A stretch of DNA of 60,000 nucleotides from Liolophura sinensis (taxonomy: Eukaryota; Mollusca; Polyplacophora; Chitonida; Chitonidae), in assembly GCF_032854445.1 (NCBI RefSeq), contig NC_088295.1:47295385-47355384 (forward strand), written 5' to 3'. The number at the start of each line of letters is the position of its first letter. The first letter of the stretch is position 1. Positions 1 through 12,900 of this stretch are shown here, piece after piece. A program made the position numbers and the translations under genes. The notes beneath the pieces were generated by a model that saw nothing but the letters and a program-made list of their open reading frames with translations, was not told the DNA's origin and did no database searches.

Positions 1-800
1 TGCACGACTGTTTTTCATGTTATTATTTCAGAAAACATTCTCACATTCATGCCGGATATTCACGAAGTTGGTGAAATTCTGTATAAAAGTGTATAAAGGC
101 CAGTTTATTGCGGCTTTGCATTTGTTGGCCGTGCTTTTGCGTATATAGTATATGATCATCGACATCTGCTATGAATGCACACCGCAAGTATATACATCAG
201 TAAATCAAGGCTGCACTCAACCATTTCGGTGGCCTAATGGTTGGAGCATCTGCCTCGAAGTCGGAGAATAAAATCAGTCCTTTATTCCGCCTCATGATAT
301 TGTTTTCTAATTATGAGGTAATTGTTTTGCACATCTAGGTGAAATATTAGAAAATCTTCTTTAAGATGCATTACGCAACCTATTTAACTGTACCAGTCGT
401 GGTACCAGTCGTGACATATTATACACTGAAACTGGTAGACATGAGTTCAGGTTCTTTCATAAAATGTTTTATAACATACCTCAAAATTAAATATTGTTTA
501 AAAAATCGGGTCGGGTCATACCGGAAATGATACTTGTTGTTGCCTCGCTTGGCGCGGGGTGTCATGTCTGGTGTCATCGGTACGATGCTTCAGTAGCGGC
601 AGCACTGGGACTGTCATATACAAGGAGACACAGTATATTTACACATCCCACAAGACTCCTCGTCGTCGTATGAGTGAAAACTGGTAAGTACGATGTTAAA
701 ACCCAAGCATGCATATATATGTCAAATAAAGTTTATACTTTGATATAGTCAAACAGTACATGCTTACTAATTCTTCCATTGTTATAAATGCTCATTTCAG
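1..800. other. Upstream region, mostly repeat, no exon found
   Basis: No reading frame with a signal peptide is visible. Most of 195-720 is a second type of SINE. The missing first exon(s) of the CAP gene may lie beyond the window's left edge or be too short to see. Confidence 0.5.
195..720 (+). repeat. SINE family 2 copy
   Basis: A tRNA-like head near 225 (TGGCCTAATGG, A-box-like) is followed by a body ending GTCGTCGTATGAGTGAAAA and TAAGTACGATGTTAAAACCC. Further copies are at 55535-55890 and 56145-56303, the last ending in an (ACTC)n tail. Confidence 0.6.
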
Positions 801-983
801 CTGGGATCGACGTGTATAAATGGTTACGAGAAAGTTACAAACAGCACCATGTGTGCCAGGGATAGTTTGACTTACATCAAAGGCAGCTCAGGTGTACGCC
901 GCAAAGACATCGCCAGAATCCTTGAGTTACATAATTACCACAGGGCGCGAGTCGTTCCCACGGCAACAAACATGATGAAAATG
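801..983 (+). CDS. Exon 1: N-terminal part of CAP domain
   Basis: Acceptor TTTCAG ends at 800 and donor GTAAAC starts at 984. The in-frame reading runs through the whole exon: a short stretch with Cys and N-x-T, then the first CAP helix (DIARILELHNYHRARV) ending NMMKM. The first in-frame ATG is at 849, but the codons before it look coding, so this is probably an internal exon rather than the start. Confidence 0.75.
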
Positions 984-3900
984 GTAAACATATTTCAGAG
1001 TGCCCATATGCATGCTGGCAAGCCTGTATATTCATTATTTAAGGGCGATAATGAGGATAATGTCCGAAAATATAGTATTTATATATACATTAATGTATGT
1101 GCAGAGTGTTGTATATTTTCATGAGTTTCAGTCCCCAGGTGTCTGCAGAACGTCTAATAATTTCTGGTCGCATTGAATCGTCTTTTTCAGGACGCTTTAA
1201 AACGTGACGTGCATACTGCCTCATTGTATGTATCCATTATGTGTGTTGAGAAGTAGTTTGTGTAAGTTTAATATAATGTAGTTCGTTTGTCAATATGCTA
1301 AATGCAAATTCTTGTTCAAGTCAAAGCATATACCTGAAATCATCACAATAAATCGAAATACTTATGCCCAGTTTTATTTATCACCAGTACTGGGACGACG
1401 AACTTGCGAAAATTGCTGAAAAATGGGCCAAACAGTGCGTTGTTGGACACGAAAGCTCTCTGGAGATGAGCAGATATATACCGGGTATAAATATTAAATA
1501 TTTTAATACCAAGAATATTTTATGTCTAGTCAAAGGCATGCCATGGATTACAACTTGAATATTTTGTGTCTAGTCAAAGGCATGCCATGGATTACAACTT
1601 GAATTTTTTGTGTCTAGTCAAAGGCATGCCATGGATTACAACCTGAATATTTTGTGTCTAGTCAAAGGCATGCCATGGATTAAAACTTGATTTATTTATT
1701 TAGCCCAGCGTTTCAGTGCACGTGTAGAGCACCTTTGTCAAGCATATTACATTGACTTGATTCATCACCAACTTCTAAAGAATGTCAAATGTTAATTTAA
1801 GTTTCAGTTATAGCAAAAGTCAAATGTCCATGACATCAGCAGTGAGTGACTTATTACACATTATTACGTTATCGTTGCCATGTTTTACCTTCTGCAGCAT
1901 GAAGACAACACGCGAAGAATAAATAATTAAACTGCCTGAATCAGAAAATGTTGACAGTTTTCTCTTATGCCTTACTTTGTATATGTATTTGAGATAAATT
2001 TTTCAGGTTCTCTAAAATGGCAGGATTTCACTGGTTACGTGTGACCGTTTGCCATTTGCCAACTTTCACACTGTCGTCACTAGTCTAGTTTTACTCTATT
2101 TGCTGATGAATTATTTCCTTGGTAGGTCATACGTCCATTTTCTCAAACGTGCACATTAAAAATAGAAAAAAAGATGTATATCTGAAATTTTTTTACCCTT
2201 CAGCTTACGGAATGTACCCTGGACAAAACGGAGCGTTCGGTTATGCTAGCTGGGATGGGGCTGTAGAAGGCTGGTACCAAGAGGTTAACAAGTATAGGTA
2301 CGGGCAAGACCCCGCCAAATACTTGGGACCTGAAGGCTGGAGGGAAATAGGCCACTATACACAGGTGGGTACGTGGTCATCGCTGTGCTTACAGAAAGAA
2401 AGTCTTCAACCAGTACAAGATGTGATGTACACATTTGTACGTCACGCGTGATAAATTTCGTCGGTAACATGCTAATGGTCAGTGGTTTAACACTGACACT
2501 CGAATATCCTCCAACCGTGAGATCGTATTTTGAAGAAAAAAATGCTTGAATGACGTTAGGCACCAATCAAAATAAATTAATATCAATGGGATCAATGGCA
2601 ACTAATGTACCAGTTGACAACTTGTTAAAGCTGAAATAAGGATTGGCCAGCACTAGATGATTTTACATGCATCACGATGGTTTGTGTACTTTTACCTCTC
2701 CAGTGGATGTTTCTGTCAGCTGGGGATATTTTCAGCCCAATCCAGATCGGACTTGCTTGGTTAAGATGCTAAAGCCCCAGTCTTGTTCTCACCTTTCTGG
2801 TTTCTTCTGCCTCCATTGTGCACGCGGCCTTGATGGCAGTTACGGTGCAGGCTCTTTTGTGTCGTCTCGCATGAAGTTAGCAAGAGCCTATTTGCATTTC
2901 AAAAATGAGATAGGGGAAACTCGTGGAACGTTTCACTAGTGTCTCGAGTGGCCGTTGGTATATACCGGTTTCCTTACGCGCTTATCAATCTGGCTGGCAT
3001 CACATATGTATGGTGTTAAAATGCTGTCGGGGGCCTCCGTTGGTCAGTTGGTTAGCGCGCTAGCGCAGCGTAATGACCAGGAGCCTCTCACCAATGCGGT
3101 CGCTGTGAGTTCAAGTCCAGCTCATGCTGGCTTCCTCTCCAAGCTGTAAGTGGGAAGGTCTGACAGCAACCTGCGGATGGTCGTGGGTTTCCCTAGGGCT
3201 ATGCCCGGTTTCCTCCCACCATAATGCTGGCCGCCGTCGTATAAGTGAAATATTCTTGAGTATGGCGTAAAACATCAATCAATCAAATAAAATGCTGTCA
3301 AATAAGTAAATAATGCTAAATGAATTTACCAGCGAATCTACGTGTCGAAACATGGGTGTGCAAGTTGTCAAACATATACAAACATTCCGGGTCTATTATT
3401 GCAAGATCAATTCTCAAAACAACGCAATAACTAAATAACTACGAAAGAATAACAGAGCTAAAGATCAGGACGAATTCTTGCAAGCAGAAGCGGTAAACAG
3501 CTGTCATTGATGAGGGGAAGACAACAACGGAATTGGACTGATGCATTTTAACTGCAAGAAATGCTTGCATCACCAACCCTTCACACTGAGGTGCCAGGGA
3601 AGAAAAAGTCTGGAAAATCAGGATTTTAGTTTTGCTAGTTTAGGGTCGGAGGCATCGTTTGAACTTTTAGCGCGTGGGCTTCAATCGCTTTTAGTAACTT
3701 AGATTAAAGAAAATTAATATCAGGTGTGTTATTGATTTCCTTTTATACATCCCGCTTTGCGAATTGATTTGCCTGGTACTTTGCTAGGTGTCAAAGCACA
3801 CATGGGTTAATTGGTACATGTTTACTTTCAGACAGAATCTTTTATCACTTACAGGACTAATTTCTCCGTTGTTAGTACAAAATTAAGTTTGTTACAAGTT

Positions 3901-6900
3901 TGATATGTACTTAAACCCTCTTAGTGGAATCATCTCCTCTTGCACTTAGGATTCCTGAATATGCTTATTTGATTGGCTCTCTAAAACAGAATAAACCATA
4001 TCTCAGTTGAATGGAATCAATGGGGATTATCAGATCAGACACAGTTGTGAGGAAAGATTCATCTGGCTTGGTCAGAATATGCGATGATGTTCTAATGTTT
4101 CATTCCTTAGAATAATGCATGCACACAACAAAAGTAATATGTCTGTGCCATTTGTCTGAGTGATTGTTCCAATGTACTTATTTATTTGAATCCATTTTAT
4201 ACCACATTTGATGAAAAATTCGACTAAGTCACATCTGCGGCCTGGTAATCGATCAAATATGGCGTACACTGATCGTTGCCTGGAGGCAGCTGATGGAAAT
4301 GCCTTTACCCAGAGCGGGACTGTTTGCGGAATGTGCTGAATAACAGCCACAGGTATCGGGTAAAGGCTCAGAGGCTTAAGTTTTGAATGTTCAAACGCTG
4401 GGGAATCTGAACTGGGAGAAGTTTAGTATCTCCCGGAATAAAATACTTGTAGCCGTAGATAAAGATTTACTAGCGACATTCACTCAAAAAGGGGTAAAGA
4501 TTACGGGACTGTCATTCTATTTAAATCAACCCCCTGCTAAGCGTATAGCAAAGAGGTTTATCTGATGCTCCAGTGTCATATTGACAACACGAAGAACACG
4601 AAGTGAGGGTTCAGTCCCGGTCTTGGACATGCAGTTTGTGGATTCACCCGCTCTCACACTTCGTAGTGGTCTTTACAGAAATACGCGGTCTATGGCGCTC
4701 GTAAGGCGGTTTGCGCTTAAGTTCCTTGAAGACCACGAGGCACGTGGCGTGCATGTATGTACGTCCCTCGCGGGAAAGTTCGTCAGAAAGTTACCAAAGG
4801 CTGGTGGTTTATCCGGGTCATTCAGCTTTCCTCCACCAATGGGTCACAATGACGTTAAACAACAATCAGGCAATCAATCAACAACTGACAACAACGTTTA
4901 CAAAAACAGGCTCTTCACAGCTGCGAAGAGCCAGGTCACTACATGTATTGGATGACGCGTCCGTCATATTCTAAATTTTCACATTTCACAATTACCTTGT
5001 TCTAAGAAGCATTCAAAACATGCAGAAGAGAATAATAAGGTTTTTAATTAACGTCAAGCATATCTCGTCGATAGTTTATCCACAAAATACAAAATTATTC
5101 CAAACTACGAATTCGAACCCACGTGCATACTGGTACCGGTGTATATAAGTTTTACTGATAGTAGTGTAATACTCTTCTAAAAATCAGTAGATATTTTACA
5201 AGAACAGACACTCATGTGCATTACCCTTAACTCACAGAATGGTTTATGTGCTTTTCAGCTGGCTACAGCTTCCTCTGTTCTTATTGGATGTGGATTTGCC
5301 AGATGCCAATCGTCATATAAAAACCATTACTTCTGTAACTATCTACTATCGTAAGTTTTATTCATTTTTTTCTTTATTGCGTTCAGTATTTCAGTATAAA
5401 AGAAATTTTACCACATTATAAGAATAATATTTAAGATAAATTTCTTTTGTAAACAGGCCTGTAAAATTCAAATTGTTGACCTCCAATGTTGCATTGTTAG
5501 GCGAATGCGAAGCGCAAAAACTCTTCTTAGTTTGTCTAAGTTACATGAGAAATGTTTCTACAATAAACAAACTCATATAGGGTTATCTTCCATTTAAGAT
5601 TCCATTTTAAGCTGTATATCCAGACGCTCTTAGAGAGCACACGTTCTAGATACTGTTATTTGAGGTGACGCTCTTGTTCTTCATCTTTGTGTGGGTTTTG
5701 GAAATGCGAATGCGTTGCTACTATAGCATATGGCATATCGGTCATTTTTCTTGTTACAGGCAAAGAAGTTTCTCCCGACCTTATAACGAAGGGAGGTCAT
5801 GTGCAAATTGTCCAAATAGCTGTGTTGGTGGAAAGCTGTGTGGTAAGTGTGCTGCTTGACTGTATGTGTAACGAATGTATATCGTAACAAAGACCTGGAA
5901 ACCTGAATTGTTAGGATATAACATTTTAGATGATAGATTAAAGACACGTTAATTCAGTAAACAGAATTGAATTGATGGGATGTTAGATACATTGTGTTGT
6001 TTTTTATGTTCAAATCCGCGTAAGAACGAGTTGAAACGGTAGACTGTAGATTATGCTGTTGTGTGTTGTTTTACAGACTGTAGAAACAAGTTTTGCTTTA
6101 ACAAAGGCTTCCTGGACATAAATACATGCCAGTGTCGTTGTAAGGAGCCGTGGTTTGGACCCAGGTGTTTAAGACGTAAGTATCAGTAAATCGTGTATTT
6201 TATCCTTTAGTCGATTTAATCACACATATACATGTACATATATCAGAAAATGTGAATCGACTGAATCGACTGAATATAAATGAGAATATGTTACTGTTCA
6301 GGCTGTTAGGACATTTGATAAATGATGAAACTTTGATGATAATGTTTTGTGGGTGTGTTGCCCATAGAGTCAAAACATTGAATTCATGTGTCAAACAGAC
6401 ATTCGTTTACCAGCCGTCAAACCAAAATGGACATTCTAGGTTAATAATCGCAAGGCCAGTTTCCAAAACAACGTTCAATACAAATCACCAAAGAACTAAG
6501 AAAGTAAATAAGGCACAAAATTCATACCAAGCAGTCACCAGTTTCCATCTTTGCTGGATAGACGCCAGGAATGTTCTAAGCGAATGAACGAACGAGGCTG
6601 TTTCATATTATTGACCATACAATTTCTATACCTTGTTAATACTTTAATGGAGCGATCTGTGGTCTAGTGGTAAGAGGTGCGTGCCTTTCAGGTGTTAGAA
6701 CACATGAGATGTGGGTTCAAACCTGGCCTTGGACAAGAAGTTTGTAGATTCTCTCCCTCTCACAGATTGTAGGACATTGGTGACACTGAGCGATCTACGT
6801 CGCTCGTATGGATGTTTGCGCAGTCCGACGTGCAACAATCAAGCAATTACAATAGAATAAATCACTACTTTGAGAGCATGATATCCTGAAACTTTCGCTC

Positions 6901-9900
6901 AGTGGCAACTACGGGAAAAACTGAATTGTCAGTTGTTCCCTTCCAATGAAAGAGTAATACATCATCAGTTTCCTCGCAGAACGTCACCACAAAGGCAGTG
7001 ATTAATAACAATAAACTGCACAGGTATATATAGGACCGAATTTCTTTAGGTCAAACCATTTGAAAAGCATTACTTTTGTCCTCTCTCAGACCCTTGCCCT
7101 AGTGTTACCTGTGAAAATGGCGGGGCATTGAATGCGGATGATTGCAGCTGTTCCTGTGCGCACCCCTTTGTTGGAGACAGGTGTGAGATCGGTAAGTTAC
7201 CTCTTTGTAGATATATTGAGTACTGTTATTATTATTATTGAAAACGTATAAATGAAAAATTTTCCGGTATTTGTTTTTTTATCAATGTTATACATATTTC
7301 ACTTGGTCACATGTCTTTGATACTGTTTCTCCTACTTTTGTGATCCTCAATTTCATCGTACATTTCACTACGTCTGTTCTCCTGAAAATGTTCCACAGAC
7401 TTGATAAATTTTGCTGATATTCCTGACACTGACCTGCATATTTCACGGTTTCCAGACTATGCTTAACAGCCATCTTCATCCTTAGCTTCATCTCTGACAT
7501 ACACGGGAAGGCACAGTAACCGTCATCGTATAAGTGAAATATATGGTGTAAAACTTGAATCAAATAATTAAATATATTCCTGCCACTGACCCGCACATTT
7601 CTGTGCGTTAACTGATGTCTCATTTTTTTTCTTCTTCTCGCCCTATTTACAGATCCATGCCCTGGCCTAAAGTGTCAAAACGATGGGAAAATAATTTCAG
7701 AAAATTGCACCTGCTCTTGTGTATACCCATTTTCGGGAGAAGCATGTGAAACACGTGAGTAAATGTTTGTTCCAAACTATATCTTTTGAAAAGTCAGTTG
7801 TGAAACACGTGTTAACTTCAGTACACTAAGGCAAGTCAGGTGGTTACCCTTTCAGTGGGGTTCTCCACTCCTCTGTGAAGGGAAGCAGATGTAGTAATTC
7901 ATAAAAAGTGCAGAGGGCACTGTTGTTCCATCTGTCTGGCTTCTCTTTGTAGAGAACTGGTGAAATCCATTTCTAGTTCACTCGATGCGTGGATTCAGTA
8001 TCACTGGGCAAGGTATTTTCTAGATTCCACTCGTTTCATTGTTATCCGGGACCATAGTTTTTACAGACGGTCCATGGTGCTCTTTCGTGTAGGTTTGCAT
8101 GAACTTCGATTGAGACTACTACATGTCACACGAGATAATTTCAGCAGACCTACAACGCCAACTACATCTAAAATTACTTCGATTTTTTTTCTTTAGATTT
8201 ATGTAAACACTAAAATGAATTATATACTCAAATGCTCACATTTCCACTGAACCAGAGATAAATTTAATCTGATTTCACTCATCTAGCTTTAGATTAATCT
8301 TTTAAGGATTAAATGTGATGGTAGAGGTAGTTATGGCTTGGGAATACCCTGAAAGTGTCATCAAGTTCATTTTATATACGTTATGTTTGAAAACAAAAGT
8401 CATAGTTTCATTCGAGACGAAATCCTGAGACATATTCAACCGCTTTTCCATATGTGTGATACAACTGTAACAAAACTAATATGATTTTTCACAGTGAGTT
8501 GTGGATCACGTTTGGACCCCTACTACTGTGGAACTGTCTGGCCAAGGTCTTTCTGTAACAAGTTTGGTAATGTAAAGAAAGACTGCGCCATCATGTGTGG
8601 CCTGTGTTCTGGTGAGTGCATCATGAAAAGAACGTGTAACGCTCAGTAATAAACAATGATCGTTTCCTATGTATGACGCTATTGCAACAGTGACGTCCAT
8701 TTGAAAAGGGATCGTCATCGCCGTACAACATTGTTCGGTCAACCTGCAAATTTTAATGCACTGGGTGGCATAAACAAGATTAATTAAGTGGAATTGCACT
8801 AATTCTTTGAATTATCTTCTTTAGTGGGTTTGAGTGTCCTGTGACATGTTTACATAGTAAATGTTTAAACGTGTTTACATTTTTACAGTTGTTCACTGGA
8901 CTATTTGTGTTCTATTCACAACGTTACTGTGTAAACATTTCACACGTTTGCTTTAATAAACATATCTCTTTAATTTGAAAACATTGTCTTTACGAATTAA
9001 CACCACGACGCGTTTACGAAGTGTAACAGAAATATCTTTGTAAACGAAACGCACATTTTCAGGGTGTAGATAAATAAAATATTCCCACGTGTGTCTTTTT
9101 TTCAGCGCCTTGTGGCGGAAAGTCCTGTCAAAATAACGGACTGCTGAATCCGGATACCTGTCAGTGTTCCTGTAAAAAGCCATTTACAGGAAATCTTTGT
9201 GAAATCAGTAAGTTATCACAAACTTTACTGAGGTGTCATTGGTAATCCACCATATCGATTCTATGGCAACTGTTTTCTGGCACTTGGTTGTTTCTTATTC
9301 CTGACTTGAACGAGACATGAAGGATGTTGATATGTGCTGTTTTGATTGTTTTGAATACTACTTCACCTTGATACCAAGCCACTTTGAGCGTAATTATGTA
9401 CGCTAAGTCTGAACTTAAATGGCGCGTGTGTACGTTTGAGGTAACATACACTTATACCGTTCTTAAAAGTTACTCAAAACTGTTAAGCTTTGACGAATAA
9501 AGCAAAACACTGATGCATAAATAGGTCCTTTGGATTTACATATTATTTATAATTTATTTATATATTATTTATATAAGTTATTTTTATATTCCTTTACCAT
9601 AAGATATGATTATATTAACACCGGATTGCTTCAAAGTTCTTTCTAAAGTACGGATTTTCACACTTTCAACCTCTGTAATGATAAACATTTTTACATTTCA
9701 ATGTCTGATTGTCAGAAAAATGCCCGAAAGCGGACCCAGAGTATTGTGGAACACAATGGTCTAAGAACTTCTGCAATAAATTCGACAACGTACCGGAAGA
9801 CTGTCCGTACATGTGCGGTATATGTGACGGTAATTACCCACAATTAAATTGTTTTGTCTGGCCAGTAAAACTTTAACAGTTCTGATGTGACGAATGCTAT

Positions 9901-12900
9901 AACCAGTCTTTTATTTCTTGTATCTCGTTTCAGAACTGCAGCATTTACTGAAAGAAATTTAGCCGTGTGATTATGGTGTTGCATGAATAATATGTAAAAT
10001 AGAAAAGATTCTCTTATTAATTGGAATGTCTTCCAAATTAAGTGGTTAAGGAATGCTTAACCTGAAGACCTGAATAGTGAAGCCAGTTTCATCCTGATGC
10101 AAAATCAATGAAGCAGGAACGCCCCTCCTTTTACAATACATTTTTGAGCAATTGGGTTATGGTGTTTGCGTTTTCATTTGCATGAAGGGTCCATTAATGG
10201 CGTGAATTTTTTTTAGCTCATTGCAGTGGGAAAAAATGTCTGAATAATGGCAAGCTAGATATAGACACCTGTAAGTGTGAGTGCGAGGCAGGGTATATTG
10301 GTACAGCTTGTCAAACTGGTAAGTACAAGCATGCTGGCCAAATAATCAATATATAATGATAAGCCTGTACCTCTTTCAACCCAGGGTGTTAGACCTAAAT
10401 AGGTGAATGGAAATAATTTATAGTTAAATATATGGTGTCAAAAAGGGAACGTATAGTTCAATTTTAACATAATTAATCTGCCCGAGGTCAAAGAATGGCC
10501 GACTGCAATAAAGATACATATTATTATGACCTGCTCATGATATACTTTCATTTCACACTCAGAGGTTTGTCGTGGAATTGTTTGTCAAAATGGCGGATCT
10601 GTTAACTTCCGGACCTGTAGGTGCTCCTGTACAAATATGTACACCGGCAGCTATTGTGAAAAAAGTAAGTTTTAAAATTTAAAAGTATTTTAATTATAAA
10701 TGCAAGAGATTACTTTACAATAACTCTAAATATTTATCATTTGTGTGTACATGAAATTTGATGGAAATCAAGAAAACAGTAGCTGTATTCCTGTCCTGTG
10801 CAAGTGAATTTATCCGTTTGCTTTGCCTTCTGTATTTCTACATACATTTTGGTAAGACGGTGTTTTTAACGGTGTTAAAAAGGGTTATTGTCCTGATCCA
10901 AATTATAACTACATATTTTTTTCTTACACAAACATTTAACCTTATAATAACATGCCTATATGGAATGCTATTTACAATTAAGGTGAGTTTTTGTGAATAC
11001 GACTTCAGTTTTTACACATATAAAACATCAGTCGATAGTCATTTTGAAAAAAAGTGTGGCCTAAACCTGAAATGGTTTCTGCAAATGAAGCGAAGACTTT
11101 GTCACGGTGGATCATTTCTTGTTCAAATCTGCATCACAAAAGTATAATTAACCGCCTTTATTGGTAAGATATATTATATTGTACAACAGGACGATGTCCA
11201 GGAATCATCTGTCAAAATGGTGGCACGTTGACCAACTTCCAGTCGTGTAAATGTTCGTGTCCGCCATTCTATACAGGGGACAGATGTGAAGTCAGTAAGT
11301 AAACCTTTTTTTCTTGAGATCTGCACACAAAACCCTTGAGTGTAATGTTACGTGTATGATTACACGAGTACAATCTTATATAAAGTTTAATAAAATAAAT
11401 TAATATTATAACACCTGAGTGGATTTGAGGTGAAATGTTTTGTTGCTTCAGCAGGAAATGTGAAATTCTCTTGCGTTAATAACTTGCATACAGATGCCAC
11501 AACTTTGTGACTCTGGTCAGATGATAATGTTCACAGAGTCTTAACTGGGTATTTCATGCATGATTCGTTATAGAGTTTGATTAGCAAAGGTATATTTATT
11601 TATTTATTTATTAGGCTGGTGTTTCACGCCACACTCAATAATATTTCAGTTATAAACTGACGGCCAGCAGAAACTTTAAAAACAGATCAAATCGACTTAT
11701 TTTGCCAAAGCAAAAAAGCAGGATGACTGAAGTTTAATATATTGAAAAGACCAATGACTAGATATCGAAAGTCTTGAGTAAGAACGGAGAAAGCATTTCT
11801 CAAATCATTTCTTAAATCAGTTTACAAGTGAACAAACTGAGCAGGGGTAGAGAAATAGCCAATCCATCTTGCTTAACAATAGGCAGAGCATACAAAAAGT
11901 TTATTTTTAAAATCCGTCAATATCAATAGCAATCAGTATCGCGTGTGGCCACCCCTTGCTTCGATGCATGCAAAAACTCTCCGACGCACAGAAAAAGTCA
12001 GTCGTCTGATGACCAGTGATGTCCGTCCCTCTCCACAAATCCACCCCACACCATCACGCTGCCGCCACCAAACGGTACCACCTCCTGGACACATGATACA
12101 GCCGTTCGTTGGCCTCTTCAACGGTAAACTCGCTGTCTGCCATCGTCGCGGAACAGGTGAAAGCGGCTTTCATCCGTGAAAACAACACGTTGCCAAACAC
12201 GTCGCTGCCAACGGCGTACAATTCGAGCCCATCGCAACCTCTGGCGATGATGTTCGGCTGTCAACAACTGCCCTCTGAATGGTCGATAGGCCCTAATTGC
12301 GTGAGCCATGAATCTCCTGGACACGGTTTACCGACTGACCCGGTGACCTAAGGCATTGATTGATGATGACGTCACTGTCATGAAGCGGTTTCTCAGTTGT
12401 AAGGTGCACAGGTACACGTCTCCTCTGGGCGTAGTTACCCTAGGCCTGCCTGTTCTTGGCCTGCCTGATGTCTGCCCTGTCTGTCTGTAACGTTGCATCA
12501 AGTTTGACACAATTACACGAGGGCAGCCGAATGTGCTTGCAATGTGGGCATGGGTGGCTCCCATGGATACCGTACTCAGGGCCCTCTCGCGTTGTTATGG
12601 ACTTGACTTGGCATGACTTTGGTGGTTTTAGTCAGTATGCAAGTCCAGCACACTGTGTGTAACGCTTTTATACACGTATTACATGTGTAGTTGCGGCCAT
12701 CCATAGGTCACATGACTTTTCAACTCTGTCTCAAAACAAATTCGTGTGGGCGTATATGACGCTTGTCACACATGGGAATATGCTTCGTACAATGTTTTCC
12801 TACAATATTTTGCTATTAATTTGCTGAAAGGCTGGTTAAATTTAACTCACGTTGAAGTCGTAAAGTTTCTTTTGGTCGTCAGTTCACAACGGCGGCCAGC

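Noticed and set aside
849-1124. 91-codon frame taken as a free-standing small protein starting at ATG 849
   Set aside because: Only its first part is coding (to 983); the frame runs into an intron after a GTAAAC donor, and the exon opens upstream of this ATG.
10758-11147. 129-codon frame rich in hydrophobic residues
   Set aside because: Lies wholly in the intron between exons 13 and 14, has no family motif, and is AT-driven.
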